From the NCBI GenBank assembly GCA_963664255.1, contig OY760938.1, positions 744,001-808,000 of the forward strand: 64,000 bases of DNA, given 5' to 3'. A model generated the notes under the pieces. The model saw only the letters and a list, made by a program, of their open reading frames with translations. It did not search any database and had not been told where the DNA came from. How positions within the stretch are numbered: the stretch's first letter is position 1; each line of letters starts with the position of its first letter. This stretch comes from G963663775 sp963664255. GTDB lineage: Bacteria > Bacillota > Clostridia > Oscillospirales > Butyricicoccaceae. A program made the translations under genes and the position numbers. Of this stretch, positions 26,058 to 33,905 are shown piece after piece.

Positions 26058-27673
26058 CAAAGTATATTTTCGTGACCGGCGGCGTTGTGTCCGGTCTGGG
26101 TAAGGGCATTACGGCGGCTTCCTTGGGTCGTCTGCTCAAAAGCCGCGGCTTGAAGGTTGCCGCACAGAAGCTGGACCCTTATATTAATGTAGACCCCGGC
26201 ACGATGAGCCCATTTCAGCATGGCGAAGTGTTCGTCACCGATGACGGCGCGGAAACCGACCTGGATTTGGGGCATTATGAACGTTTTATTGACGAGGATT
26301 TGAACAAATTTTCCAACTTAACCACGGGTAAGGTTTATTGGAATGTGCTGAATAAGGAACGTGCAGGCGAATATTTGGGCGAAACGGTGCAGGTTATTCC
26401 GCACATCACCAATGAAATCAAGTCGTTCATCTATTCGGTCGGTCAAAAGACCAAGGCAGATATTGTTATTACCGAAATCGGTGGCACCACAGGCGACATT
26501 GAGTCCCAGCCGTTTTTGGAAGCCATCCGTCAAGTGTCCGCAGAAGTTGGCCGCCGCAACTGCCTGTTCCTGCATGTAACGCTCGTTCCATTTATCTCCG
26601 GTTCTGACGAGCCAAAATCCAAGCCGACCCAGCATTCTGTGAAGGAGCTGCGCGGCATCGGCATTCAGCCGGACATCATCGTGGCACGTGTCGACCGTCC
26701 GTTGGAAGAGGACATCAAGCAAAAAATTGCGCTGTTCTGCAATGTTTCCACCGATTGCGTCATTGAAAACCGCACCTTGCCTGTCTTATATCAAGCGCCG
26801 CTGATGCTGGAGGAAAGCCACCTTTCCGACATTGTCTGCCGCGAGCTTTCCATCGGCGCACCCAAGGGTGACATGAGCGAATGGATGGAAATGCTCAACC
26901 GTATTGCCAGCCGCAAGGGCAACGTCAAAATTGCATTGGTCGGCAAATATGTCAAGCTGCATGACGCCTATCTTTCTGTGGCAGAAGCACTGCAGCATGG
27001 CGGCTATGAAGTCGGCGTCTACGTGGATATTGACTGGATTGATTCTGAGGAACTCAGCGATGCCAATGCAGACAAGCTGCTGTCTGACTGTGATGGCATC
27101 ATTGTCCCCGGTGGTTTTGGAGAGCGCGGCATTGAGGGCATGATTTGTGCCGCCAATTATGCGCGCATTCACAACATTCCTTATTTCGGCATTTGTCTGG
27201 GGATGCAGATTTCTGTAATGTCCTTTGCCCGCAATGTTTTGGGCTATACAGATGCAAATTCCAGTGAATTTGACCCGCTTGGTGACCATTCTGTTATTGA
27301 CCTGATGGAAAGCCAGCAAGGCGTTTCTAAAAAGGGCGGCACGATGCGTTTGGGTGCTTATCCTTGTAAAATTGCGGCAGACAGCCAGATGGCACGTGCC
27401 TATGGCAAGGATTTGATTTCCGAACGCCACAGACACCGTTATGAATTCAACAATGCATTCCGTGCGGAAATCGAAGCCAAGGGTATGCTGATTTCTGGCA
27501 CATCACCATCCGGTGAGCTTGTGGAAACCGTTGAAATTCCAACCAATGATTTCTATGTTGGTGTGCAATTCCATCCGGAATTCAAATCGCGTCCCAACCG
27601 TGCACATCCCCTGTTCAAGGCGTTTATTGATGCTGCAAATCGCAAAAAGCACGCGACTTTCTGCGAGGACTAA
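26054..27673 (+). CDS. pyrG: CTP synthase
   Basis: Aminates UTP to CTP using glutamine. It has 539 residues. The N-terminal synthetase domain (about 1-265) starts KYIFVTGGVVSGLGKGI, with TEIGGTTGDIES. The C-terminal class I glutamine amidotransferase (about 290-535) has the nucleophile Cys in FGICLGMQ and the His/Glu pair in GVQFHPEF. It overlaps dapF by four bases. No pyrG-specific leader attenuator is possible here because of the overlap. Confidence 0.97.
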   Translation: MTKYIFVTGGVVSGLGKGITAASLGRLLKSRGLKVAAQKLDPYINVDPGTMSPFQHGEVFVTDDGAETDLDLGHYERFIDEDLNKFSNLTTGKVYWNVLNKERAGEYLGETVQVIPHITNEIKSFIYSVGQKTKADIVITEIGGTTGDIESQPFLEAIRQVSAEVGRRNCLFLHVTLVPFISGSDEPKSKPTQHSVKELRGIGIQPDIIVARVDRPLEEDIKQKIALFCNVSTDCVIENRTLPVLYQAPLMLEESHLSDIVCRELSIGAPKGDMSEWMEMLNRIASRKGNVKIALVGKYVKLHDAYLSVAEALQHGGYEVGVYVDIDWIDSEELSDANADKLLSDCDGIIVPGGFGERGIEGMICAANYARIHNIPYFGICLGMQISVMSFARNVLGYTDANSSEFDPLGDHSVIDLMESQQGVSKKGGTMRLGAYPCKIAADSQMARAYGKDLISERHRHRYEFNNAFRAEIEAKGMLISGTSPSGELVETVEIPTNDFYVGVQFHPEFKSRPNRAHPLFKAFIDAANRKKHATFCED

Positions 27674-27704
27674 GCACCTGTATCCACCGCCGTATATGCT
27701 TTTC

Positions 27705-27750
27705 AAAATCAGACAGGTGTTCCTTTTCAAAGTTACGTCTGTCTGATTTT
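27705..27750 (+). terminator. hairpin after pyrG
   Basis: AAAATCAGACAG (27705-27716) and CTGTCTGATTTT (27739-27750) form a perfect 12-bp stem with a 22-base loop. The T-tract is short. Confidence 0.7.
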
Positions 27751-27800
27751 GCAATATTGCTTCTGTCATCCTGCATTTTTAAGATTCTTTTTTGCTGGAA

Positions 27801-27829
27801 TTGACAGATTGCATTTTTCACTTTATAAT
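27801..27829 (+). promoter_or_regulatory. consensus promoter of dapL
   Basis: TTGACA (27801-27806), 17 bases, TATAAT (27824-27829): full consensus. The leader is about 80 bases. Confidence 0.88.
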
Positions 27830-27916
27830 AATATGCGGTCGTGTTTTCTCACACTTTAAGATGTTTCATGCATTTACGTCATAACAAATTAACATTAACA
27901 TATAGGAGGCCCTGCT

Positions 27917-29098
27917 ATGAATATCAATAGCAATTATCAAAATTTGAAGGACAGCTATCTATTCTCAACGATTGCACGCAAGGTTGCAGAATTTGGTGAA
28001 GCCAATCCCAGTGCGCCCATCATCCGCCTTGGCATTGGCGATGTCACGCTGCCCTTGGCACCGGTTGTCATCGAGGCAATGCAACAGGCACTGTGCGAAA
28101 TGCGCGTGCAAAAGAGCTTCAAGGGCTATGGTCCTGAGCAAGGCTATCTGTTTTTGAAGGAAGCCATTCACAATTATTACGGTGCGCGCAGCATCAAGCT
28201 GAAGCAGGATGAAATTTTCATTTCTGACGGCGCAAAAAGCGACATCGGCAATATTTTAGACCTTTTCTCGGTTGATAACACCGTTTTAATTCCAGACCCT
28301 GTGTACCCTGTCTATGTAGACACCAACACCATGTCCAATCGCAAGGTGATTTTCCTGGATGCAAATGAAGAAAACAGCTTTCTGCCGTTGCCGGATGCCA
28401 ATGTACACGCGGACATCATCTATCTGTGCTCTCCTAACAACCCCACTGGTGCGGCATATGACCGTGCAGGACTGACCGCTTGGGTCAACTATGCCTTGGC
28501 GCACAACGCTGTCATCCTGTTTGATGCCGCATACGAATGCTTCATCACCGACCCCACTCTGCCTCGCTCCATTTTTGAAATTGAAGGTGCAGAACGCTGC
28601 GCCATTGAATTCTGCTCGTTCTCTAAAATGGCAGGCTTCACCGGCACACGCTGCGGCTGGACGATTGTTCCACTGGCACTGGAATCCAACGGTGTTTCCT
28701 TGAATCAAATGTGGCTGCGCCGCCAAACCACCAAGTTTAACGGCGTGCCATACATCGTGCAGAAGGGTGCAGCAGCCGTCTTTACCGAGAAGGGTCAGCA
28801 GCAAATCCAAGAAACCCTCGCCTATTATCAGGAAAATGCGCGTGTCCTCAGCGAAGCATTGACCGAGCTGGGCATTTGGTATTGCGGCGGCAAGAACTCC
28901 CCTTATCTGTGGCTGAAGTGCCCGAATGGGATGGATAGCTGGACATTCTTTGACTATTTGCTTGAAAATGCAAATGTTGTGGGTACCCCTGGTCAGGGCT
29001 TCGGCAAAAACGGTGAAAACTTCTTCCGTCTGACCGCTTTCGGTGACCAGCAGAAAACCTTGGAAGCTGTTGCACGCTTGAAGAAGCTGCTTGGCTAA
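27917..29098 (+). CDS. dapL: LL-diaminopimelate aminotransferase
   Basis: PLP enzyme that makes LL-diaminopimelate directly from tetrahydrodipicolinate, bypassing the acyl branches (DapD/C/E) of lysine synthesis. It has 393 residues. Fold-type I motifs: RLGIGDVTLPL near the N-terminus, the GYGPEQGYLFLKEAI segment, PNNPTGA, and the PLP lysine in SFSKMAGFTGTRCGW, typical of the DapL group. The start is the ATG after TAGGAGG. With dapF two genes upstream, the window supplies the last two steps to meso-DAP. Confidence 0.95.
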   Translation: MNINSNYQNLKDSYLFSTIARKVAEFGEANPSAPIIRLGIGDVTLPLAPVVIEAMQQALCEMRVQKSFKGYGPEQGYLFLKEAIHNYYGARSIKLKQDEIFISDGAKSDIGNILDLFSVDNTVLIPDPVYPVYVDTNTMSNRKVIFLDANEENSFLPLPDANVHADIIYLCSPNNPTGAAYDRAGLTAWVNYALAHNAVILFDAAYECFITDPTLPRSIFEIEGAERCAIEFCSFSKMAGFTGTRCGWTIVPLALESNGVSLNQMWLRRQTTKFNGVPYIVQKGAAAVFTEKGQQQIQETLAYYQENARVLSEALTELGIWYCGGKNSPYLWLKCPNGMDSWTFFDYLLENANVVGTPGQGFGKNGENFFRLTAFGDQQKTLEAVARLKKLLG

Positions 29099-29116
29099 TC
29101 TTTCTGATACCATCGC

Positions 29117-29156
29117 AAAACAGGCTGCAGAGAATATCTCTGCAGCCTGTTTTTTT
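29117..29156. terminator. bidirectional terminator
   Basis: AAAACAGGCTGCAGAGA pairs with TCTCTGCAGCCTGTTTT, followed by T's. It is shared by dapL and the convergent oxidoreductase operon. Confidence 0.94.
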
Positions 29157-29713
29157 CATCTGTTTTTTGCGGGCATCATTTCACATGATTGCATCCCCAG
29201 ATGCAATGCTCGCAGATTCGCGTCCTCCAAATGCTGCTTTTTTGCGGAGATACAGCGATGAATCGCCTCCTCTACACTGCGAATTTTAGCAAATTGGGTT
29301 TCTGCAAGCAGTCGTCCCAACAAAATCATATTTGCCAAGCCATTGCAGTGTGCTGCTTCTGCCATTTCGGTTGCTGTCACAGCACTGTATCGAATGTCAT
29401 GGCGCAGCGCAGGCTTTGCAATGAGCGTGCGGTCAAAAATCACGCTTCCACCGTTTTCCACAGCCTGTGTAAACTTATCATAGGATGGCAGATTCATCAC
29501 CAGTAAGCTATCCGGATGCAAAATGAGCGGTGAGCCAATCGGTGTATCCGACAGACACACCGAGCAGTTGGCTGTACCGCCGCGCATCTCCGGCCCATAG
29601 GACGGCAGCCACGAAACAAAGCGATTTTCCAAAAGCCCTGCATTGGCAATCACTTTTCCGGCAAATAGGATTCCTTGTCCGCCAAATCCCGCCAAAACCA
29701 TACGATTTGTCAT
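29156..29713 (-). CDS. 2-oxoacid:ferredoxin oxidoreductase, gamma subunit
   Basis: Gamma subunit of a four-subunit 2-oxoacid:ferredoxin oxidoreductase (KorC/VorA-gamma type). The complex oxidatively decarboxylates 2-oxo acids to acyl-CoA with ferredoxin as acceptor. It has 185 residues. The N-terminus RMVLAGFGGQGILFAGKV and the SYGPEMRGGTANCSV motif are diagnostic for this domain. It overlaps the beta-subunit gene by four bases (ATGA). It is the last gene of the cluster korD-korA-korB-korC read on the minus strand. Confidence 0.93.
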   Translation of the reverse strand: MTNRMVLAGFGGQGILFAGKVIANAGLLENRFVSWLPSYGPEMRGGTANCSVCLSDTPIGSPLILHPDSLLVMNLPSYDKFTQAVENGGSVIFDRTLIAKPALRHDIRYSAVTATEMAEAAHCNGLANMILLGRLLAETQFAKIRSVEEAIHRCISAKKQHLEDANLRALHLGMQSCEMMPAKNR

Positions 29714-30465
29714 GCAAACACCCCTTTTTCGCTTCTATCCTGATACACCCCCAATGGATAATACGCCGCCATATGCGTCCGCAGCCAGCCAAGCGCCTCC
29801 TCTGGGGAAAGCCCCCAATTCGTGGGGCACGTGGACAACACCTCTACCATCGAAAAACCTTTCTGCTGCATTTGGCAGAGAAATGCCTTTTCGATGGCCG
29901 CGCGCGCGATACGGATATGGGCAACACTGTCCACCGCCACCCGTTCCGCATATGCCACCCCGCGTAGGGTAGACAGCATTTCGCAAACCGGAATGGGAAA
30001 TCCAGCTGTTCTCACATCCCTGCCAAACGGGGTGGTCTGTGTCACCATGTTTGGCAGGGTCGTGGGTGCCATCTGTCCGCCTGTCATGCCATAAATACCA
30101 TTGTTGATGAAAATAACGCTGATATTCTCGCCCCTTGTCGCGGCGTGTACTGTTTCTGCCATGCCAATCGCGGCGAGGTCCCCATCTCCCTGATAGGTGA
30201 ATACGACACGATGCGGCAAAGTTCGCTTGATGCCCGTCGCAATCGCAGGGGCACGCCCATGGGCTGCCTCCACCATATCGCACCCAAAGTAATCATATGC
30301 CATCACCGCACAGCCAACTGGCGCAATGCCAATGGTCTGCCCCTCAATGCCGAGTGTGTCCATGGTTTGCGCCACCAGCTTATGCACAATGCCATGACTA
30401 CAGCCGGGACAGTAGTGGGTTGCAACGTTTAATAACGCACGCGGTCGTTCATATACAGTCGTCAT
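29710..30465 (-). CDS. 2-oxoacid:ferredoxin oxidoreductase, beta (TPP-binding) subunit
   Basis: Thiamine-pyrophosphate-binding beta subunit of 251 residues. Motifs: HYCPGCSHGIVHKL at the N-terminus and the TPP/Mg motif GDGDLAAIG followed by NNGIYGMTGGQMAPTT. The start is the ATG in MTTVYERPRA after GGAGAAATGCAAT, which overlaps the end of the alpha-subunit gene by 17 bases. Substrate choice between 2-oxoglutarate and branched-chain 2-oxo acids cannot be fixed from sequence reading alone. Confidence 0.93.
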   Translation of the reverse strand: MTTVYERPRALLNVATHYCPGCSHGIVHKLVAQTMDTLGIEGQTIGIAPVGCAVMAYDYFGCDMVEAAHGRAPAIATGIKRTLPHRVVFTYQGDGDLAAIGMAETVHAATRGENISVIFINNGIYGMTGGQMAPTTLPNMVTQTTPFGRDVRTAGFPIPVCEMLSTLRGVAYAERVAVDSVAHIRIARAAIEKAFLCQMQQKGFSMVEVLSTCPTNWGLSPEEALGWLRTHMAAYYPLGVYQDRSEKGVFA

Positions 30466-31525
30466 ATTGCATTTCTCCAGCCAGTTTTTTGATTTGCTCC
30501 AGCACTTCATTCGGCGTAGGAACCACACCGCCTGTGTGCCCGAAAAAGGACACCGGTACACGCCCCTCGACCGCTAATCTCACATCGTCTACCATTTGCC
30601 CCATGCTCATTTCCACGGACATAATCGCCTTTGCGTGTGCGGCAGCTTTGCAAATCACCTCTTTTGGATAAGGCCATACCGTTTTAGGGCGAATCATCCC
30701 CGCACGAATCCCTTGCTTTCGAGCCGCCATGACCGCTTGCTGCACAATGCGTGCCGTTGCGCCATATGCCACCAGCACATATGCCGCATCTTCTACCATA
30801 AGCGATTCCCATTGGGTGTGCTTTTTACAAACCGCTTCATATCGCAAAAAGCGACTCTGGATGCTTTTTTCCAAGTCCTCTGGCTGTAAAATCAGCGAAT
30901 TGATGACATGGTGTGCCCGTTTATTTTGATGTCCATTTGCCGCCCATTCATCCTTATCCACCATCGCCACCGCCTTTTTGACAAACGATACCGGCTCCAT
31001 CATCTGCCCTAAAATGCCATCTGCCAAAATCATCGCAGGCATACGGTACGTATCTGCCAACGCAAATCCCTCCAGCACCATATCTGCCATTTCCTGCACC
31101 GAACTGGGCGTGAATACCAAAATATGCAAATCTCCGTGTCCGGGTGCGCGGGTTGCCTGCCAATAATCCGCCTGTGATGGCTGTATGCCGCCCAACCCCG
31201 GACTGCCGCGCTGTACATTCACCAGCAAGCATGGTAAATCTGATGCCGCCAAATAGGAAATGCCTTCACTTTTGAGGGAGATGCCCGGAGAAGAAGAGGA
31301 CGTCATGGCACGGACACCTGCTGCCGCAGCACCATATACCATATTGATTGCCGCAATTTCAGACTCGGCCTGCAAATAAGTACCGTGCACTTGCGGCATA
31401 CGCTTTGCCATATAGGCGGCGATTTCCGTCTGCGGCGTAATCGGATAGCCAAAGAAGCCGCGGCAGCCTGCTTGTATGGCAGCTTCTGCTATGGCTTCAT
31501 TGCCTTTCATCAAAATCTTTTGCAT
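30449..31525 (-). CDS. 2-oxoacid:ferredoxin oxidoreductase, alpha subunit (VorB/KorA type)
   Basis: Alpha subunit of about 358 residues, carrying the pyruvate:ferredoxin oxidoreductase core domains I and II. The start region LMKGNEAIAEAAIQAGCRGF, the GYPITPQTEI motif, MTSSSSPGISLKSEG and GLGGIQPSQADY match the alpha subunits usually annotated VorB in Clostridia. The start is the ATG at 31525 next to GGAG with a short three-base spacing; TTG at 31534, after AAAGGGTG, is a real alternative. It lies 15-24 bases from the ferredoxin gene. Confidence 0.92.
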   Translation of the reverse strand: MQKILMKGNEAIAEAAIQAGCRGFFGYPITPQTEIAAYMAKRMPQVHGTYLQAESEIAAINMVYGAAAAGVRAMTSSSSPGISLKSEGISYLAASDLPCLLVNVQRGSPGLGGIQPSQADYWQATRAPGHGDLHILVFTPSSVQEMADMVLEGFALADTYRMPAMILADGILGQMMEPVSFVKKAVAMVDKDEWAANGHQNKRAHHVINSLILQPEDLEKSIQSRFLRYEAVCKKHTQWESLMVEDAAYVLVAYGATARIVQQAVMAARKQGIRAGMIRPKTVWPYPKEVICKAAAHAKAIMSVEMSMGQMVDDVRLAVEGRVPVSFFGHTGGVVPTPNEVLEQIKKLAGEMQYDDCI

Positions 31526-31548
31526 ACGCTCCAATGTGTTTCACCCTT

Positions 31549-31764
31549 TCACACCGATTCTTTTCGAATAGTAATCGCACAATCCGGACACATTTCCGCG
31601 CACATCGCGCACCCGATACACAACTGCATATCATGGATTACTGCCGGATGATAGCCTTTTTGATTCAGCTGATTGCGTTCCATTGCAATGAGCTGTTTCG
31701 GACATACGGACACACAAAGTGCACATCCTTTGCAAAACGCTGCATCAATAATGGTTTCTACCAT
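31549..31764 (-). CDS. two-cluster 4Fe-4S ferredoxin subunit of the oxidoreductase
   Basis: A 71-residue ferredoxin with two CxxCxxCxxxC motifs (FCKGCALCVSVCP and LCIGCAMCAEMCP). These bind two [4Fe-4S] clusters that carry electrons from the TPP centre to external ferredoxin (VorD/KorD type). The start is the ATG after AAAGGAGCAAAC; the frame is open upstream but overlaps the ATPase gene. It is the first of the four oxidoreductase genes and lies 20 bases after the ATPase gene. Confidence 0.93.
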   Translation of the reverse strand: MVETIIDAAFCKGCALCVSVCPKQLIAMERNQLNQKGYHPAVIHDMQLCIGCAMCAEMCPDCAITIRKESV

Positions 31765-31784
31765 GTTTGCTCCTTTCTTGCTGT

Positions 31785-32477
31785 CTATTGTGCTAGTTCG
31801 ACTTCCCACGGTTTTTTGACATCCACCGAGATGGGATATAGCTTGCTGCATGGCAGATGCTTTTGCAGGGATATGTGCAGCCGCTGTTCTACCGCTGTAA
31901 AAAGCAGTGGTATGCTCGCTTTCTGCGCCACGGTTTGCGCCCATGCATCGGTTTTTGCAACGGTGCGAGCGGTGGTTTGCGTCCCCAAATTGGAGCAATT
32001 CACCAAGCCTGTTGCGCCCAACTGTGTTCTATGCGCAATCGAACGCAAGTCCTCCCACGCCGTATGCCCTGACCGCTTCCAATACCGATACCCGTTGACG
32101 ATGCACAGCAAATCATATGCCTGCACCTCGCACAGCAAAGTGCGATATTGCCCCAATGCTGTTGCGCCCGCAGCGTCACCCCCCACATCTATGATGACAC
32201 TGCCGCCATCCTGCAGCACCGCGCGCAGCCGTCCACTGTATGCCGGAATATCCAAATTTGTCCCTGCATAGTGCGGTGCAATCACTTCCACCCCCTCTGC
32301 CTGCAAAACGGTTTTTAAATCTGCACTTCTGAAATAGGGGTTTACAATATCCAAATCTGCCAGCACCACTTGCCCCTGACTTTTCGCACGATTGCGTGCC
32401 AAATTCAGCGCCAACGTAGTTTTTCCGCTCCCACCATGTCCTGTGATGATTACAATGCGCTTCAATCCATCCTGCAT
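31785..32477 (-). CDS. P-loop ATPase of the MinD/ParA-like class, linked to the oxidoreductase
   Basis: A 230-residue SIMIBI-type P-loop ATPase. The Walker A is GHGGSGKTT; His stands where MinD/ParA proteins have the signature Lys. The LADLDIVNPYFRSADL segment forms the switch/Walker A'-like region, and IIDVGGDAAGA the Walker B region. The start is the ATG in MQDGLKRIV after GGAGAGAGG. It is co-directional with, and 20 bases upstream of, the oxidoreductase ferredoxin gene. I recall similar ATPases beside 2-oxoacid:ferredoxin oxidoreductases in other Clostridia, which suggests a maturation, cofactor or localisation role, but the function is unknown. Confidence 0.82.
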   Translation of the reverse strand: MQDGLKRIVIITGHGGSGKTTLALNLARNRAKSQGQVVLADLDIVNPYFRSADLKTVLQAEGVEVIAPHYAGTNLDIPAYSGRLRAVLQDGGSVIIDVGGDAAGATALGQYRTLLCEVQAYDLLCIVNGYRYWKRSGHTAWEDLRSIAHRTQLGATGLVNCSNLGTQTTARTVAKTDAWAQTVAQKASIPLLFTAVEQRLHISLQKHLPCSKLYPISVDVKKPWEVELAQ

Positions 32478-32522
32478 TCGCTTCGCCTCTCTCCTGCCTA
32501 GCATTGCCCTCACATTTCCGAT

Positions 32523-32894
32523 TTATTCCTGTGGCTCGGGTTTTGTTGTTTTGCAGAATACTTCCTTACCGCCTACATATAAGAGCAATATTCCGAAGGC
32601 GCGCCGCAGCCATACAACCTCCAACTGTGCCGCAAAAACTGCAGCGAGCATAGCCATTGGTATCCCTGCCAGCGCACACCAGCACACTGCTTTTTTTTGC
32701 ACCAATTTCTGCTTGAGATGTCCCTGCAGTGCCATGGGTGCGCAGCAAAGAAAATAGACCAAATTCAAGCCGCCTGCCTCCCATTGCCCAAGTCCACTGA
32801 CCTGTGTCAGCCACAAAATGAGTAGAGAACCCCCACCAATCCCAAAACCAGATAAGATGCCGGTCAAGAAGCCCACTAACGCATTTCCCACCAT
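32523..32894 (-). CDS. half-size TauE/SafE family membrane protein, second of a pair
   Basis: A 123-residue hydrophobic protein matching one half of a TauE/SafE-type sulfite/anion exporter (about 250 residues when full length). It has four predicted helices; the glycine-rich start GFLTGILSGFGIGGGSLLIL is the typical repeat motif. It lies 11 bases after a second half-size copy, so the two probably pair to form one transporter. The substrate is unknown; organosulfur or organic acid export is inferred only from the family. Confidence 0.85.
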   Translation of the reverse strand: MVGNALVGFLTGILSGFGIGGGSLLILWLTQVSGLGQWEAGGLNLVYFLCCAPMALQGHLKQKLVQKKAVCWCALAGIPMAMLAAVFAAQLEVVWLRRAFGILLLYVGGKEVFCKTTKPEPQE

Positions 32895-32905
32895 GTTTTA
32901 TCTCC

Positions 32906-33259
32906 TTACAGCAATGCACGCATTGCCCCATATAAAATGAAGATGCCAAAGCTACGGCGCAATACCAGCAACGGAATTTTTCGGAAAATACGCCCTGCCA
33001 CACTGCCCCCAACTGCGCCACCCCATAAAAACGACCCTGCAAACCGCCAATCCACGGCATCATTTTTTAGGTAAACGCCTGCGGAAAGTATGGAGAGCAG
33101 AAAAATAATCGCCACAGATGTTGGAAATGCTTGTTTCTCCTCCAACGCAGTCCATTTTGTCAGCAATGGCACCAAAATCAGACCTCCGCCTGCACCCAAA
33201 GTACCATTTACGCCTCCTGCCAATGCACCGATGATGATATATTTGGATATTTTTTGCAT
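32906..33259 (-). CDS. half-size TauE/SafE family membrane protein, first of a pair
   Basis: A 117-residue protein, the other half of the split TauE/SafE-like permease, with the repeat motif GALAGGVNGTLGAGGGLILV and about four helices. The start is the ATG in MQKISKYI after GAAGGAGA. It is the first gene of the minus-strand cluster. No good promoter could be identified between it and the terminator at 33332-33367. Confidence 0.85.
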   Translation of the reverse strand: MQKISKYIIIGALAGGVNGTLGAGGGLILVPLLTKWTALEEKQAFPTSVAIIFLLSILSAGVYLKNDAVDWRFAGSFLWGGAVGGSVAGRIFRKIPLLVLRRSFGIFILYGAMRALL

Positions 33260-33331
33260 ACAAAAATCTCCTTCCCCTGCAGTATGTGTAGGAAAGGAGA
33301 GAATATGCTGCTTGCAACGTATTTTTCCATC

Positions 33332-33367
33332 AAAAAAGCGACAGATGAAGTCCATCTGTCGCTTTTT
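33332..33367. terminator. terminator after the low-complexity lipoprotein gene
   Basis: AAAAAGCGACAGATG pairs with CATCTGTCGCTTTTT. T-runs lie on both sides. Confidence 0.92.
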
Positions 33368-33382
33368 AAGTATGGTTGTATT

Positions 33383-33685
33383 TTATTGTGCTGCCGGAGC
33401 ATCTCCCGGTGCACCTTCTGGCGCGCCTTCCGGAGGTGTACCCTGCGGAGCACCTTCCGGTGCATCTGTCGGAGCTGCTGCATCTGTTGCTGCTGCATCA
33501 TCTGTGGGAGCCGCTGCATCTGTTGCTGCTGCATCATCATCTGCCGAAGCTGCTGCGTCCGTCACCGCTGTGTCTGTGGTTGCTGCTGCATCTGTTGTGT
33601 CGTTACCGCCGCATGCAGTCACTGCCAATGCCATTGCTGCCACCATAAATGCCGCAAAAACGCGCTTCAACATACTCTTTTTCAT
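33383..33685 (-). CDS. small low-complexity lipoprotein
   Basis: A 100-residue predicted lipoprotein. The signal peptide (MKKSMLKRVFAAFMVAAMAL) ends in the lipobox VTAC, after which the mature part begins CGGN. The rest is almost only Ala, Asp, Thr, Pro, Gly and Glu. It contains an imperfect 12-residue tandem repeat (AAAPTDDAAATD) and a C-terminal EGAP/EGAPG region. The start is the ATG seven bases after GAGG. It is probably disordered, negatively charged and surface-anchored; no function can be assigned. It is monocistronic with its own promoter and terminator. Confidence 0.8.
   Translation of the reverse strand: MKKSMLKRVFAAFMVAAMALAVTACGGNDTTDAAATTDTAVTDAAASADDDAAATDAAAPTDDAAATDAAAPTDAPEGAPQGTPPEGAPEGAPGDAPAAQ
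33478..33549 (-). repeat. two imperfect 36-bp tandem repeats inside the lipoprotein gene
   Basis: The unit beginning ggagctgctgcatctgttgc recurs after 36 bases with few changes. It encodes a 12-residue Ala/Asp/Thr repeat. Copy number could vary between strains. Confidence 0.75.
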
Positions 33686-33757
33686 AACTTTTCCTCTTTT
33701 CAATAAAAAAAGTGTTTTACGTCCAATAGAAATAATTTCCTACCGAACTTCTTAGCC

Positions 33758-33786
33758 AGTATAGCAAAGTTATCAAGAGAATGCAA
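33758..33786 (-). promoter_or_regulatory. promoter of the lipoprotein gene
   Basis: Minus strand TTGCAT (33781-33786), 17 bases, TATACT (33758-33763). Confidence 0.7.
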
Positions 33787-33905
33787 AGGATTTTTCATGA
33801 AATTTTGATGTTTTTTCACAGTTTTATTGGTGTATTATTGGTTAATTTCCATAATTGTTTGCAAAACATCTGCAAGTAATGCACAATTTTCGTAAAAAAC
33901 AGGGT

